NCBI RefSeq assembly: GCF_042684365.1 | Contig: NZ_JBHULI010000024.1 | Span: 682,001 to 746,000, forward strand | Length of the DNA: 64,000 nucleotides | Source: Gracilimonas halophila | Lineage (GTDB): Bacteria; Bacteroidota; Rhodothermia; Balneolales; Balneolaceae | Reading direction: 5' to 3' | Part shown: piece by piece, positions 8,386 to 18,129 of the stretch | How the letters are laid out: each line of letters starts with the position of its first letter | How positions within the stretch are numbered: position 1 is the stretch's first letter | Notes under the pieces: generated by a model | Told to the model about the DNA's origin: nothing | Database searches by the model: none | Seen by the model: only the letters and a program-made list of their open reading frames with translations | Translations under genes and position numbers: made by a program

Positions 8386-10632
8386 TCACATTTTAAAAGT
8401 ATGTGTATACTTAATCAGAATAGATCGGTTTTCATTTCTTGGTAATTCAGTGACACCGTATCGGGAACCATCCAGCACAGTGTTTAACGTTTGGTCAAAA
8501 ACAATCCAAAGATCTTGTCCTTCTCTGAAATTGTATCGAAACCTAAAGTTGGCCCCTGCCAAATCAGCAACGTTGCTATACTGAACAAATATGCTTGTTG
8601 AGATCTTTTTATTAAATGCGAATTCCGTCTTTAACCGACCTACATGGGCATCAAGTTCCGTTTTCTCACGAATATTCGTATCAGGGAAACGCAACCTTGT
8701 TAATTGATAGCTACCTGAAATTTCGAGATGAAGATTGGCAACCCATCTTGGATCAATTTTATATTGTGTACGGGTTCCATCAAAGAACTCGCCATATTCA
8801 AATGAAATTCGGCTCATGAGCCTTCTTGTACGCGGTGAGCTGTAGCTGACAGATCCCTCAAAAAAATCATAATTTGATACCGGAATAAAGATCTGACCCG
8901 CCAGATCAAAGGCTTCTGTTGCCAGCAGATGTTCCTGATTGTACGTAATCGAAGATCTTAAAAACCCATTATTCTTAAAACTGCTATTCCAATTGAATGC
9001 AATAAAACGACTTCTGAGGTCATAAGTCTCATTTTCCAAAATATTATAACTTTCAACATTGAAAGAATGCTGATTGAAGGCAGAATTCTCACCCGGTCGC
9101 CATCCATACCCTAAACGATAAAAATAATCTGAGGTATTTATAGTTTTATAAAACCCTATTCCCGGATCAAAATCCTGTCCGGTTCGGTTTACAAAAAACC
9201 GATATAAAAGACCTGTACTTGCTCTTCTTTCCCAGGTGAGTCTGAAGATACTATTGTCAATAAAATTATTTCTTCTGCTTTCCGGAACATCACTGTCTAT
9301 GGATTGGCTTACCCGGAACGTCAGGTAATCATCACCATATAAATTCAAGTCGGTATCCAATCCCAATACCACATTCGAGTTCCCATCAGCTCCAATACGG
9401 CTGGTGACGATACCTCCTGTATACGAGCTTGGGTTCAACACCCCCTTTTTCAACCTTAATACTCCAAAATTTTCCGAAGGTAAAGACTGACTTGAAGCTG
9501 TTTGAAGATTTAAAAAACCTACATCCAGATCACCCACCCTGCCTGTCAGGCGAGCTCCCCCATATATTCTAACCGGATTACCACTATTATCCAGGCCTAT
9601 TTTCCGGCTATAAAAAAGCCGGGTATCACCATAATTAAAATCAAAAAGGCCGGATCTTTGCTGAAAAAACTGTCTTTTCTCAGGATAGGAAATAGAGAAC
9701 CGTGTTAAATTCAATTGCTGTTCGTCATTTTCCACTTGAGCAAAATCCGTATTGGCAGTGAGGTCCATTGTAAGATTATTGGTGACATTATATTTAATGT
9801 CGAAACCCAACTCATTTTTAAAATCATCCTCATATAAAAAGGAGTTCCCCGATTCATTTAATGTATTAGTGTTCTGATGAAGAAATCCGGACAAGGCATA
9901 AGGTGTAAAGTATATTGGCCTTGGAGCATCCACATCATTGAGTACAATGTCCTTTGCCTTAGAAGGTTTAATTTTACCCTCATCCCAATTTGGCGGTATC
10001 TCAGGATAAATATGCCTTTCATTGTGATAAGACAACCATCGGTACACGATCATCCCCATTTCCGCAACCCCATCTTTACTCTGGAACCCGATACTTGAAA
10101 AGGGGATCCTCATTTCAGCAAACCACCCTTCTTCAGTCTGTGTGGTCTCTACATCCCAGTGCGTATTCCAGCTTCCATTGATAGGTCTGTTACCCCCAAT
10201 AGTATTCGCATCGTTTGAAATAGATTGATCGAACCTGGTTCCTGCAGGATTTGTAAAAAACCTCATCCCATTTTGATCATCATTAAAAGGATCCAGTACC
10301 ACGGCAAAAACATCGTCCCCACTGAATCTGTCTCGATACAAACTATTGGAAATGATGGTCGATGGGTCTTTAGTAAACATTTTAGCCGATACGTATAAAT
10401 ACTCATCGTCATAAGCGACCCTTACCTCTGTTCTTTCGCTCATATTTCCTAAAAAAACCGGCTCATATTGAACCATCGGATAAGGATCGATCGTATCCCA
10501 AACGGGTTCATTTATTATCCCATCAAGTGTAATTGGTTCGGATAACCTTTGAATTTCAATAGCAGATTGTGAAAAACTATTGCTCATTAGAACTAGTGCC
10601 AACAAACAACTACTTACAATTTTAAACCCCAT
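8386..10632 (-). CDS. DUF5916 protein with CBM9-like N-terminal domain (copy B)
   Basis: A 748-residue paralog of the gene at 3293-5533, with the same order: signal peptide (about 1-22), CBM9-like domain ('PITLDGIINEPVW', 'VAYDDEYLYVSAKMF'), then a long strand-rich DUF5916 region ending YTHTFKM. Shared blocks run through the whole protein, so the pair arose by duplication of a complete gene. This copy is 72 bases upstream of the M14 carboxypeptidase on the same strand, with no terminator between, so the two may be co-transcribed. The 237-base gap to the divergent gene at 10870 must hold its promoter. The biochemical role of DUF5916 is not known to me. Confidence 0.85.
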   Translation of the reverse strand: MGFKIVSSCLLALVLMSNSFSQSAIEIQRLSEPITLDGIINEPVWDTIDPYPMVQYEPVFLGNMSERTEVRVAYDDEYLYVSAKMFTKDPSTIISNSLYRDRFSGDDVFAVVLDPFNDDQNGMRFFTNPAGTRFDQSISNDANTIGGNRPINGSWNTHWDVETTQTEEGWFAEMRIPFSSIGFQSKDGVAEMGMIVYRWLSYHNERHIYPEIPPNWDEGKIKPSKAKDIVLNDVDAPRPIYFTPYALSGFLHQNTNTLNESGNSFLYEDDFKNELGFDIKYNVTNNLTMDLTANTDFAQVENDEQQLNLTRFSISYPEKRQFFQQRSGLFDFNYGDTRLFYSRKIGLDNSGNPVRIYGGARLTGRVGDLDVGFLNLQTASSQSLPSENFGVLRLKKGVLNPSSYTGGIVTSRIGADGNSNVVLGLDTDLNLYGDDYLTFRVSQSIDSDVPESRRNNFIDNSIFRLTWERRASTGLLYRFFVNRTGQDFDPGIGFYKTINTSDYFYRLGYGWRPGENSAFNQHSFNVESYNILENETYDLRSRFIAFNWNSSFKNNGFLRSSITYNQEHLLATEAFDLAGQIFIPVSNYDFFEGSVSYSSPRTRRLMSRISFEYGEFFDGTRTQYKIDPRWVANLHLEISGSYQLTRLRFPDTNIREKTELDAHVGRLKTEFAFNKKISTSIFVQYSNVADLAGANFRFRYNFREGQDLWIVFDQTLNTVLDGSRYGVTELPRNENRSILIKYTHTFKM

Positions 10633-10869
10633 TTATCTGACTCATAGTTACTATAATTATATGGCGATCAAGTGATTATCGTCTTGCGTATTTTTGAATG
10701 CCAAAAATGTAATGAATTGATTTGTATAAAAAGGTGATCGGGATTGTTAAACTCTGAAAATCAATTCAGCCAAAAACCTGTCGATTTTTTGTAAAAGAGC
10801 CCACCATTCGTTTCTGCTTACATTCTAATAAGTTCTTTGCTTTTTCAGGATTTATATCAATTTTGAAGC

Positions 10870-12444
10870 ATGAAAAAAGTTATTAAAGTATTATCCATCA
10901 TTTTAGCAGCTACTCTGATCATTGCAGTAGCCGCAGCGTTTATTATCCCTATCTATTTGAATGAACCTCTCAAAGAAGCCTTCATTGAAGAGTTCAACCA
11001 GCAAACGGAGCAAAATTACCAACTTGATTTTGCAGATATTCACGTCAGCCTTTTCAGGCGTGCTATTTCTGTTGACTCGATCTCCGTTCTTCCCGACAGC
11101 ACCTCCCCCCATGTTCAGCAGATATCAGCGTCTTCTATTTCTGTAAATGGGATCAGAATATGGAGTTTATTCAGTGGCTCTTTTCCTGACTTCAAGGCCA
11201 TTACTGTAAACGAACCTCATGTTGAAATTCTGGAACGTGATCTTTCTTCTACTCTCTTCTCGGGGAATGAATCGGATGAAGCACTCGAAGACCTTGACAC
11301 CTTCAACCTCTATATCAACAATGGAAGCGGAACCATACGTACATCTGATGGCAACGAGTTGTTCTCGATCAGTGATATCTCTTTAGAAGCTGAGGATGTT
11401 GATATCAACAAGTTGCTTGATGGTTCTGAACTATTGTTTATGGATCATCTTCTAATTCAAGGAGCAGGGATCAAGTGGAATGTTGAGAAAGAATTCTATG
11501 ATCTTACGATCGCCAATTTTAATTTTGATAAACAAGCAGAATCATTTTCTATTGCAAATATGGCCCTTACTCCATTATTGACTAAGTATGAGTTCTCTGA
11601 AGCCAAAGGATTCCAACTGGACCGTATCAATCTTGAAATACTAGCTCTTTCCCTATCCGGAATGAATCTTAACTCTTTGGCTGATGAGCATATCAATGTG
11701 GAGGAACTTAGCATTGATAAACCCTGGATGGAGGTATTTCGAAATAAACAGATAGATCGAAAAGAAGGATTGAATGTGAAACCTTTGTTAAACGAATTAG
11801 CAAATTCTGTTGATTTTTCTATTGGGGTCAACGAAACCATCATCTCTGAGGCTACGATCATCTATGAAGAGCATAAAGGTCCATCCGATTCTTCTGCTGC
11901 TATCTCTTTTAATGATCTTGATGCAACCATTTCAAATATAAGATCCGCAAGCCACCCGTCGTTTCTTGAAGACACCCTTACATTACATGTTGAAACCTTA
12001 TTCATGGATACCGCCCTGCTCACTGTGGATGTCAGTTATCCTGTCTTCAATGATGCCGATTTCCATACCGTTAAAGCAAATCTGGACAGTTTTGATCCTA
12101 AAGTAGCCGGTAATATGCTCGAGCGCTCCGGATTTGTACGGGTTGAAGAAGGGCTGGTGGAAAGCCTGGAAGCAGAATTTGAACTAAACTCACAATCTTC
12201 CTCAGGGGAAGCCTTGATCTTGTACCGGGATCTGAGAATCTCTTTCTTAGATGAAGATTCCGGTGAACAGGGATTTGGAGAAAAATTCAAAGACCTTATA
12301 GCAAATACTTTTTCTATCAAATCTGATAATATAGAACCTGACCCCAGTATTGGTGACATTGATTTTGAGCGTGAAGTCGAAAAATCCCTTTTTGCCTATT
12401 GGTGGAAATCACTCTTATCCGGAATTCAAGACACCATTAAATAA
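10870..12444 (+). CDS. AsmA-like membrane-anchored protein
   Basis: A 524-residue protein with one N-terminal helix (about 5-28, preceded by MKKVIK) and a long, strand-rich periplasmic part. The start 'IYLNEPLKEAFIEEFNQQTEQNYQLDFADIHVSLFRRAISVDSISV' is like the beginning of AsmA/DUF748-type proteins, which form long beta-grooves thought to carry lipids between membranes. Repeated 'F.v..i.l...d......' patterns continue through the chain. No catalytic residues stand out. The stop is three bases before the start of the threonine dehydratase, so the two are translated from one message, although I see no functional link. The AsmA assignment is by shape and could be wrong. Confidence 0.55.
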   Translation: MKKVIKVLSIILAATLIIAVAAAFIIPIYLNEPLKEAFIEEFNQQTEQNYQLDFADIHVSLFRRAISVDSISVLPDSTSPHVQQISASSISVNGIRIWSLFSGSFPDFKAITVNEPHVEILERDLSSTLFSGNESDEALEDLDTFNLYINNGSGTIRTSDGNELFSISDISLEAEDVDINKLLDGSELLFMDHLLIQGAGIKWNVEKEFYDLTIANFNFDKQAESFSIANMALTPLLTKYEFSEAKGFQLDRINLEILALSLSGMNLNSLADEHINVEELSIDKPWMEVFRNKQIDRKEGLNVKPLLNELANSVDFSIGVNETIISEATIIYEEHKGPSDSSAAISFNDLDATISNIRSASHPSFLEDTLTLHVETLFMDTALLTVDVSYPVFNDADFHTVKANLDSFDPKVAGNMLERSGFVRVEEGLVESLEAEFELNSQSSSGEALILYRDLRISFLDEDSGEQGFGEKFKDLIANTFSIKSDNIEPDPSIGDIDFEREVEKSLFAYWWKSLLSGIQDTIK

Positions 12445-12447
12445 ACC

Positions 12448-13404
12448 ATGAATACCTATCTAACGACTCCCACATTTGATGATATTAAACAAGCTCATAA
12501 ACGTATATCCGAACATGCACACCGTACCCCGGTTCTAAACAGCAAACAAGTAGATCAAAAAACGGGCGGACGTATTTTCTTTAAGTGTGAAAACTTTCAA
12601 AAGGTAGGAGCTTTTAAATTTCGAGGGGCTTCCAATGCAATATTTTCGCTGAGTGAGGAAGATGCCAAAAACGGAGTAGCTACACATTCCTCCGGAAATC
12701 ATGCTCAGGCTGTTGCTCTGGCTGCTAAAATGCGCGGCATTCCGGCTTATGTTGTTATGCCCGAAAATGCCCCAAAGGTAAAAGTGAAGGCTGTCCAAAA
12801 TTACGGAGCTGAGATCACCTTTTGTAAATCTACCTTAGAAGCTCGGGAATCTACACTCGAGCAAGTGGTTGAAAAGACCGGGGCCACCTTCATTCACCCC
12901 TACGATGATGCCCGTATTATTGCCGGGCAGGGAACCAGTGCTTTGGAACTGCTTGAAGACCATCCAGACCTCGATATCATCATTACACCCGTGGGCGGCG
13001 GCGGACTCCTAAGCGGAACCGCTCTTGCTGCAAAATCTATCAAGCCGGGTATTATTGTGATCGGTGCTGAACCGGCCAATGCGGATGATGCTTATCGGTC
13101 ATTCAAGTCAGGAGAACTCATTCCTGTCAAAAACCCGGATACCATTGCCGACGGTTTGCGTACCTCTTTGGGCAAGCTCCCCTTTTCCATTATCACCGAG
13201 CATGTGGATGATATCGTAACTGTTCCCGAAGAATCTATAATTGAAGCTATGCGCTATGTTTGGGAACGATTGAACATGATCATCGAGGCCTCCTGTGCCG
13301 TCCCCGTAGCAGCTGTTTTTGATGGTAAAGTGGATGTAAAAGGAAAGAAGGTCGGCATCATCATCACCGGGGGAAATGTGGATTTGGATAATTTACCCTG
13401 GTAA
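12448..13404 (+). CDS. Threonine/serine dehydratase (PLP-dependent)
   Basis: Fold-type II PLP enzyme that deaminates L-threonine to 2-oxobutanoate or L-serine to pyruvate; serine racemase has the same shape. The 318-residue chain has the PLP lysine in AFKFRGA (Lys57), the SSGNHAQAVA loop that grips the substrate carboxylate, and the phosphate-binding GGGGLLSG loop. It ends without the regulatory ACT domain of the large biosynthetic IlvA, so this is the short catabolic or racemase type. 'ITGGNVD' near the end carries the conserved cofactor-ring contact. It begins three bases after the AsmA-like gene. Dehydratase versus racemase cannot be settled by eye. Confidence 0.9.
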   Translation: MNTYLTTPTFDDIKQAHKRISEHAHRTPVLNSKQVDQKTGGRIFFKCENFQKVGAFKFRGASNAIFSLSEEDAKNGVATHSSGNHAQAVALAAKMRGIPAYVVMPENAPKVKVKAVQNYGAEITFCKSTLEARESTLEQVVEKTGATFIHPYDDARIIAGQGTSALELLEDHPDLDIIITPVGGGGLLSGTALAAKSIKPGIIVIGAEPANADDAYRSFKSGELIPVKNPDTIADGLRTSLGKLPFSIITEHVDDIVTVPEESIIEAMRYVWERLNMIIEASCAVPVAAVFDGKVDVKGKKVGIIITGGNVDLDNLPW

Positions 13405-13492
13405 TATTTTTTTGCTCAAATAAACCACACTACGCTGAAAGTGCAGAGGTTTGGGTTAGGGCTGAAAGTCCCGCTCTCAACGAAAATGGTCT

Positions 13493-13630
13493 TCCTGAGG
13501 GTACTCCCGAAGGATCTAAGCGATTTATGTCTCGCTTTTTTAACATGCGAATGCACAACGTAGTGACACTAACGATTTGAATGTCTGCTAATATGCTCCG
13601 CAAAAGGCAAGATCCTTCATTTCTTCAGGA
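13493..13630. repeat. Decayed inverted repeat of REP-like type
   Basis: TCCTGA...GAAGGATCT (13493-13517) is mirrored by AGATCCTTC...TCAGGA (13610-13630). The matching ends are exact (6 and 9 bases) while the centres differ in sequence and by four bases in length. The 274-base gap between convergent genes holds this and no plausible gene. The words are similar to a dispersed palindromic repeat I recall from Bacteroidota intergenic regions. Confidence 0.5.
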
Positions 13631-13678
13631 TGACTTCACGTGCACCTGAAAAGCTAAGTAGAAAACAGTTTCTTTCTT

Positions 13679-15043
13679 CTACTTTACCCTTACTCCATGT
13701 TTTATAACCATATCCACATCACTTAGGAGATTGATGTATCGCATGACATCTCCCTCTACTGCAATAATATCAGCATATTTTCCCTCGCTTACGGTCCCGT
13801 AATCATCTTCAACATTCATGAAAAGTGCTGGCCAATAAGTGGCTCCACGGATTGCTTTCATCGGATCTACTCCCAGCTTGTTTACCCAGACATCAAGTTC
13901 GGTCCAGGTAGACTGACTATGAAACATCATAGGCACTCCGCTGTCAGTTCCAACCATGAGTACTACACCGGCTTCCTGTAATTGCTCGAATTTTCGGTCA
14001 AGCGTTTTCTTCCGGATCGGGGTCAGCTGAAAATATGGAAATCGGTCAGGATGGTCCAGGGAGTTTTCGATATCAGCTATAATATTATCCGGCAGGCCCA
14101 AATGCCAGGAGTCATCTCCCAAAAACAGTGGATGATCTCTCATATACTCATAGTTGTATAAGACTGAAATGGTCGGAGTCCAATACATCGGGCCTAAATT
14201 CATTTTTGCTGTTCTTTCTTTAAGCGCCTTCATCACATCTTCGGGATATTCAGGAGCAGAAGACAATCCGGTATGTTCAAAATTATCTACACCGGCTTCC
14301 AGACCTCGTCTTATTTCTTCCGGGCGGTGACTATGTCCTACTACCTTCAACCCCTGTTTATGGCTTTCATCAACTACAGCCATTACTTCTTCTTTCGTCA
14401 TTTGATCCTGATCGATCAGCTTTATGACATCTACGCCTGCATTAGCTAATTCCCTCACTTTCTGGCGGGCGTCATTGGTGCCGTTAATTCCCCAGCGAAA
14501 TTTCTCGGTTCCCGGATAAGGCTGGTGCTGTAAAAAAGGTCCTGACATATACATCGTTGGACCGGGAATCTCCCCGTTATTTATGGCATCTCTTACATTT
14601 ATAGATGCCTCAAGAGGTGCTCCGAGATCTCTGGCACTGGTTACGCCTGCCATTAAAAGCTGATGGGCAGAAGAGGGCATGATCACTGATTCAAATTGAT
14701 CGATATATGTTGAATCCCAATGTGCATAATCCGTATGTCCGTTTAGCATCAAGTGCACATGCATATCCCATAGACCGGGCATAACACTCATGCCTTCTGT
14801 TGAGATGATCTCCGCCCCTTCCGGAATATCAACAGCACCCATCATTCCAACTTCCTTGATCCTCTCCCCTTCAATAAGAATAACGCTATTCTGGATAGGG
14901 GTGCTACCAAATCCATCAATTAAAGTCCCACCCACCAAAGCTTTTATATCTTGGGAAAAGGCATTACTGCTAAAGACCAATAACAAAATTATAACGGACA
15001 GCAGCGACTTTGTAAGCTTAAATAATGTGATAAGAAATGACAT
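13679..15043 (-). CDS. Secreted amidohydrolase
   Basis: Second amidohydrolase-superfamily enzyme of the window, distinct in sequence from the one at 1087. I take the ATG at 15043, which gives a signal peptide ending near NAFSQ and a 454-residue chain; the ATG at 15076 would add eleven residues ahead of it. The metal site shows as GLWDMHVHL (HxH), a Lys in VDVIKLIDQDQ, two His in VVGHSHRPEEI and a later Asp in MVGTDSGVPM. 'GTVSEGKYADIIAVEGDVM' closes the family sandwich domain. It probably hydrolyses dipeptides or cyclic amides in the periplasm; the substrate is unknown. It is divergent from the repeat protein at 15297 with about 250 bases between. Confidence 0.86.
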   Translation of the reverse strand: MSFLITLFKLTKSLLSVIILLLVFSSNAFSQDIKALVGGTLIDGFGSTPIQNSVILIEGERIKEVGMMGAVDIPEGAEIISTEGMSVMPGLWDMHVHLMLNGHTDYAHWDSTYIDQFESVIMPSSAHQLLMAGVTSARDLGAPLEASINVRDAINNGEIPGPTMYMSGPFLQHQPYPGTEKFRWGINGTNDARQKVRELANAGVDVIKLIDQDQMTKEEVMAVVDESHKQGLKVVGHSHRPEEIRRGLEAGVDNFEHTGLSSAPEYPEDVMKALKERTAKMNLGPMYWTPTISVLYNYEYMRDHPLFLGDDSWHLGLPDNIIADIENSLDHPDRFPYFQLTPIRKKTLDRKFEQLQEAGVVLMVGTDSGVPMMFHSQSTWTELDVWVNKLGVDPMKAIRGATYWPALFMNVEDDYGTVSEGKYADIIAVEGDVMRYINLLSDVDMVIKHGVRVK

Positions 15044-15296
15044 TCTGTGAAATTTATTGTTAATATTTATAGCCATTTAGAGGGATAGATTTGAAGTACT
15101 TAGCGAAAATATGAGATGTTATTCCATTTGATGCTAAATACCAAATTAGCTATTCAGGAACAAATGACCGAAACTAACCTTGTAGGAAAACTATATTATG
15201 ATTTCATGTTATAATGTTATTCTTTGTGATATTATTTATCCCTGCATCGAAACAATTCCCTGACATTATTCGTCTATTTAGAAAACACTTTTCACT

Positions 15297-16205
15297 ATGA
15301 GCAACAAGGGTAAGTACAAACAATACAAATTTGAGAACGATCTTGACCGTGGCAATGATCATGATCCCGATTTTGATCTCGATGAGTACATCCATCAACA
15401 AAGCATAGACAATCCTACGTCCACCGGAATGCAAGCTCCTGTTGATGAGGAAACTTCCCAGTTCAAGAATGCAATACTTATGTTTTTGGTTTTTGCAGCC
15501 GCTTTCCTGTGGGCCAATGACTGGAGCCCAACCCAGGCCTGGGGTAGTATTTTTGGGAGTGAAGAATCGGCCACAGAAGTAACAAGTACAGCTCCTTCTT
15601 TCACTATACCGGCTATTCCCGATATACCTGAAGTACCTGCACTTCCTCGAATAGGTAACGAATCAGGTTACGTTAACTTCCTGATCGAGATCAATGAAGC
15701 CGGACTTAGTGACGTTTACTCAAGCCCCGCCCTGCAAGCTTTTTATCAATCCGATGTTCCGATCTCATATTTATCAGAGTTGGTGGAGGCGGGTTATCAG
15801 GAATTTTCCTATCCGGAAATTATCGCTTTCTACAATGCGGAAATCCCTTTGGAATACCTGAATACATTAAATGAATATGGATTCTTATCAGAGTTTTCTT
15901 ACCCGGAGGTGATTGCTTATTACAATGCTGATGTTTCTATAGAATACCTCACTACACTTTCCGAGAGTGGATTTTTACCTGAATTCTCTTATCCTGAAGT
16001 CATAGCTTATTACAACAATGTTACTATAGAATATCTGAGAACTTTAGATGAAGCTGGATATTTGGCAGACCTTTCATACCCTGCTGTTATTGCCTTTTCC
16101 AATAATAACATAACAATAGAGTTCCTCAACCAATTAAGAGACAACAATCTCTTGGAGAATATGAGTTATCCGGAAGTGGTTTCAGCTTTTAATACGGATA
16201 ATTAA
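15297..16205 (+). CDS. Membrane-anchored protein with six 30-residue repeats
   Basis: I do not recognise this 302-residue protein. Residues 1-56 are acidic and hydrophilic, 57-74 form one membrane helix (ILMFLVFAAAFLW), and 95-120 are a Pro/Ile-rich linker. From about 125 to the end come repeats with a near-exact 30-residue period: the SYP signature starts at 171, 201, 231, 260 and 290, with a degenerate unit at 141. Each unit has the form SYPE(V/I)IA(Y/F)YN...(I/V)xYLxxLxExGF. With the acidic part probably inside, the repeats would face the periplasm. The unit recalls the 28-29-residue helical repeats in some Bacteroidota BlaR1-like and anti-sigma proteins, so a binding scaffold is a guess. 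It ends tail-to-tail, overlapping the ABC exporter gene by four bases. Confidence 0.85.
   Translation: MSNKGKYKQYKFENDLDRGNDHDPDFDLDEYIHQQSIDNPTSTGMQAPVDEETSQFKNAILMFLVFAAAFLWANDWSPTQAWGSIFGSEESATEVTSTAPSFTIPAIPDIPEVPALPRIGNESGYVNFLIEINEAGLSDVYSSPALQAFYQSDVPISYLSELVEAGYQEFSYPEIIAFYNAEIPLEYLNTLNEYGFLSEFSYPEVIAYYNADVSIEYLTTLSESGFLPEFSYPEVIAYYNNVTIEYLRTLDEAGYLADLSYPAVIAFSNNNITIEFLNQLRDNNLLENMSYPEVVSAFNTDN
15669..16202 (+). repeat. Tandem repeat region inside the coding sequence (about 90 bp units)
   Basis: The DNA encodes one half-unit and then units starting at about 15717, 15807, 15897, 15987, 16074 and 16164, that is 90, 90, 90, 87 and 90 bases apart. The central three are the most alike (GAATACCT and TATCCGGA/ACCCGGAG/ATCCTGAA words recur). 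Outer units have diverged, which points to old internal duplication rather than recent slippage. Confidence 0.8.
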
Positions 16206-17992
16206 ACAATAGACTTTGGTTCATCCAGGTCACGAAACTGTAGTTCATAAAGATGACTGTATAACCCCTTCTGCTCTATGAGTTCCAGATGGGTTCCCTC
16301 TTCTACGATCTTTCCTTCATCCAAAACCAATATATGATCGGCGTGTTGTACGGTTGAAAGTCGGTGAGCGATCACAAAAGTGGTTCGGTTTTGCATCAGT
16401 CTGGTTAAAGCTTCCTGAACCTGAGCTTCGGATTCGGAATCTAATGAAGAAGTGGCCTCATCCAATAACAGAATTGCCGGGTTTTTAAGAATGGCCCGGG
16501 CAATGGCTAGTCGCTGTCGCTGACCGCCGCTCAGTTTTACCCCTTTCTCCCCGATAAGCGAGTCATATCCCTTATCTGTTTGTAATATAAATTTATGGGC
16601 ATTTGCATCTTTAGCCGCCTGAATGATCTCTTCCTCTGAGGCATCCAGTTTTCCATAAATGATGTTCTCCCGAATAGTAGTCCCAAATAAATGCACCTCC
16701 TGCGGTACGATAGAAATTTGTTCCCTCAATGATTTAAACTTCACATCTTGAATGTTTATCCCATCCACATAAATAGCTCCCTTTTGGGGGTCATAAAATC
16801 TCGGGATCAGATTAAGAAGAGTGGTCTTTCCCGCACCACTTGGACCTACAAGAGCCACTGTTTTCCCGGCTTCAGCTTTGAATGAAATTCCTTTTAAAAC
16901 ATCTTTTTCTCCTTCATAACTGAACCAAAGGTCCTCAACAACCACTTTTCCGTCGACACTCTTTAAAACCTGTGCATTTGGGTTATTTTCGATCTCAGGT
17001 GTTTCTTCCAGCAGCTCGAAAATTCTCTCTGAAGCACCCGCAGCTGTATTCACTGCGGTATATAATCTGGAAGTCTGGCTAATAGAACGTGAAATATTCA
17101 ATGCATAAATAATAAAAGCGACCAGATCACCGGCTGTAAGCCGATCGGCCAACACTTCTTTTCCGCCGTACCAGAAGATGATCACAAGCGTGCTCATAAA
17201 CATTATTCCCACCCCTGCCCAAAATAGTTGGGTAAGTACAACTTTCCTTCTTGCAGTAGTAAAAAGCTTTTCAACAGCGTCTTTATAGCGCCCTACTTCA
17301 TAATCTTCCCGCACGAAAGCTTTTACCAAACGAACGGCACCCAAAGCATCTTCTGCAACTGCTGTGGAATCCGCTAATTCATCCTGAATATCTTTGGAAA
17401 GATGGCGGATCTTCTGACCGAAATAACGGGTGGCCAGCGTTACAAATGGAACCGTCACAAAGATCACCATACTTAATCGCCAGTTTAATACTACCATGAG
17501 TGATACTGATCCGATTAAAGAAAATGTAATCGTGAGTAACTGAGGGAGGGAATCGGTTAGTGCCGTTCGGATGGAGCCTACATCGTTGGTGAGCCGGGAT
17601 GTGATCTCACCCAATCTGCGTTCCGCAAAAAATTTGAATCCAAGCCGGTGTAGATGCTCATAGACTTTCTTTCGAAGATCCGTGATCACCCGCTCTCCCA
17701 CCCATTCAAGGTGGTAATTCCCAAAAAAGGAAAAAGCAGCTTGCAAAACGAACAGTCCGAACAAACCGATCGTAAGCCAATTCAACAGCTCATTATTTCC
17801 GGATTCAAACACGGCATCCAATAATTCTCTCAGCCCAAGTGGCACTGTTAGCCAGACAGCTGATGCTATTATAGCAGCAACCGTTGCCGTATAAAACCGC
17901 AAGCGGTAGGGTTTACTGAGGGCAAAGATCTCCTTTAGCGTCAGCCAAAGAGATTTGATGGATTTGGTTTCCTTTTTTTCGCTATTACTCAT
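16202..17992 (-). CDS. ABC exporter, fused permease/ATPase (MsbA-like)
   Basis: A half-transporter of 596 residues that works as a homodimer or with a partner to pump lipids or other amphiphiles across the inner membrane. Residues about 20-320 hold six membrane helices; the ATPase follows with Walker A GPSGAGKTT (383-391), signature LSGGQ (487-491), Walker B LLLDE (508-512) and the AHRLST H-loop. Length and order match MsbA and related lipid exporters of the ABCB type, but drug or peptide export cannot be excluded. It overlaps the stop of the convergent repeat-protein gene by four bases. The upstream gap of about 400 bases to the NfeD gene contains two hairpins. Confidence 0.92.
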   Translation of the reverse strand: MSNSEKKETKSIKSLWLTLKEIFALSKPYRLRFYTATVAAIIASAVWLTVPLGLRELLDAVFESGNNELLNWLTIGLFGLFVLQAAFSFFGNYHLEWVGERVITDLRKKVYEHLHRLGFKFFAERRLGEITSRLTNDVGSIRTALTDSLPQLLTITFSLIGSVSLMVVLNWRLSMVIFVTVPFVTLATRYFGQKIRHLSKDIQDELADSTAVAEDALGAVRLVKAFVREDYEVGRYKDAVEKLFTTARRKVVLTQLFWAGVGIMFMSTLVIIFWYGGKEVLADRLTAGDLVAFIIYALNISRSISQTSRLYTAVNTAAGASERIFELLEETPEIENNPNAQVLKSVDGKVVVEDLWFSYEGEKDVLKGISFKAEAGKTVALVGPSGAGKTTLLNLIPRFYDPQKGAIYVDGINIQDVKFKSLREQISIVPQEVHLFGTTIRENIIYGKLDASEEEIIQAAKDANAHKFILQTDKGYDSLIGEKGVKLSGGQRQRLAIARAILKNPAILLLDEATSSLDSESEAQVQEALTRLMQNRTTFVIAHRLSTVQHADHILVLDEGKIVEEGTHLELIEQKGLYSHLYELQFRDLDEPKSIV

Positions 17993-18129
17993 GTTGGAAT
18001 ATAAGTCTTCAATCCTAAAAAGCGTTCAGCTGAAAGTGATTGATTATTATTTAATATGAGTTTGAAATATAGTCTGCTTCAAAAGATCTATCTGAGGAAT
18101 CATAAAGCGTAAGAACCAGAATCTTTCGA

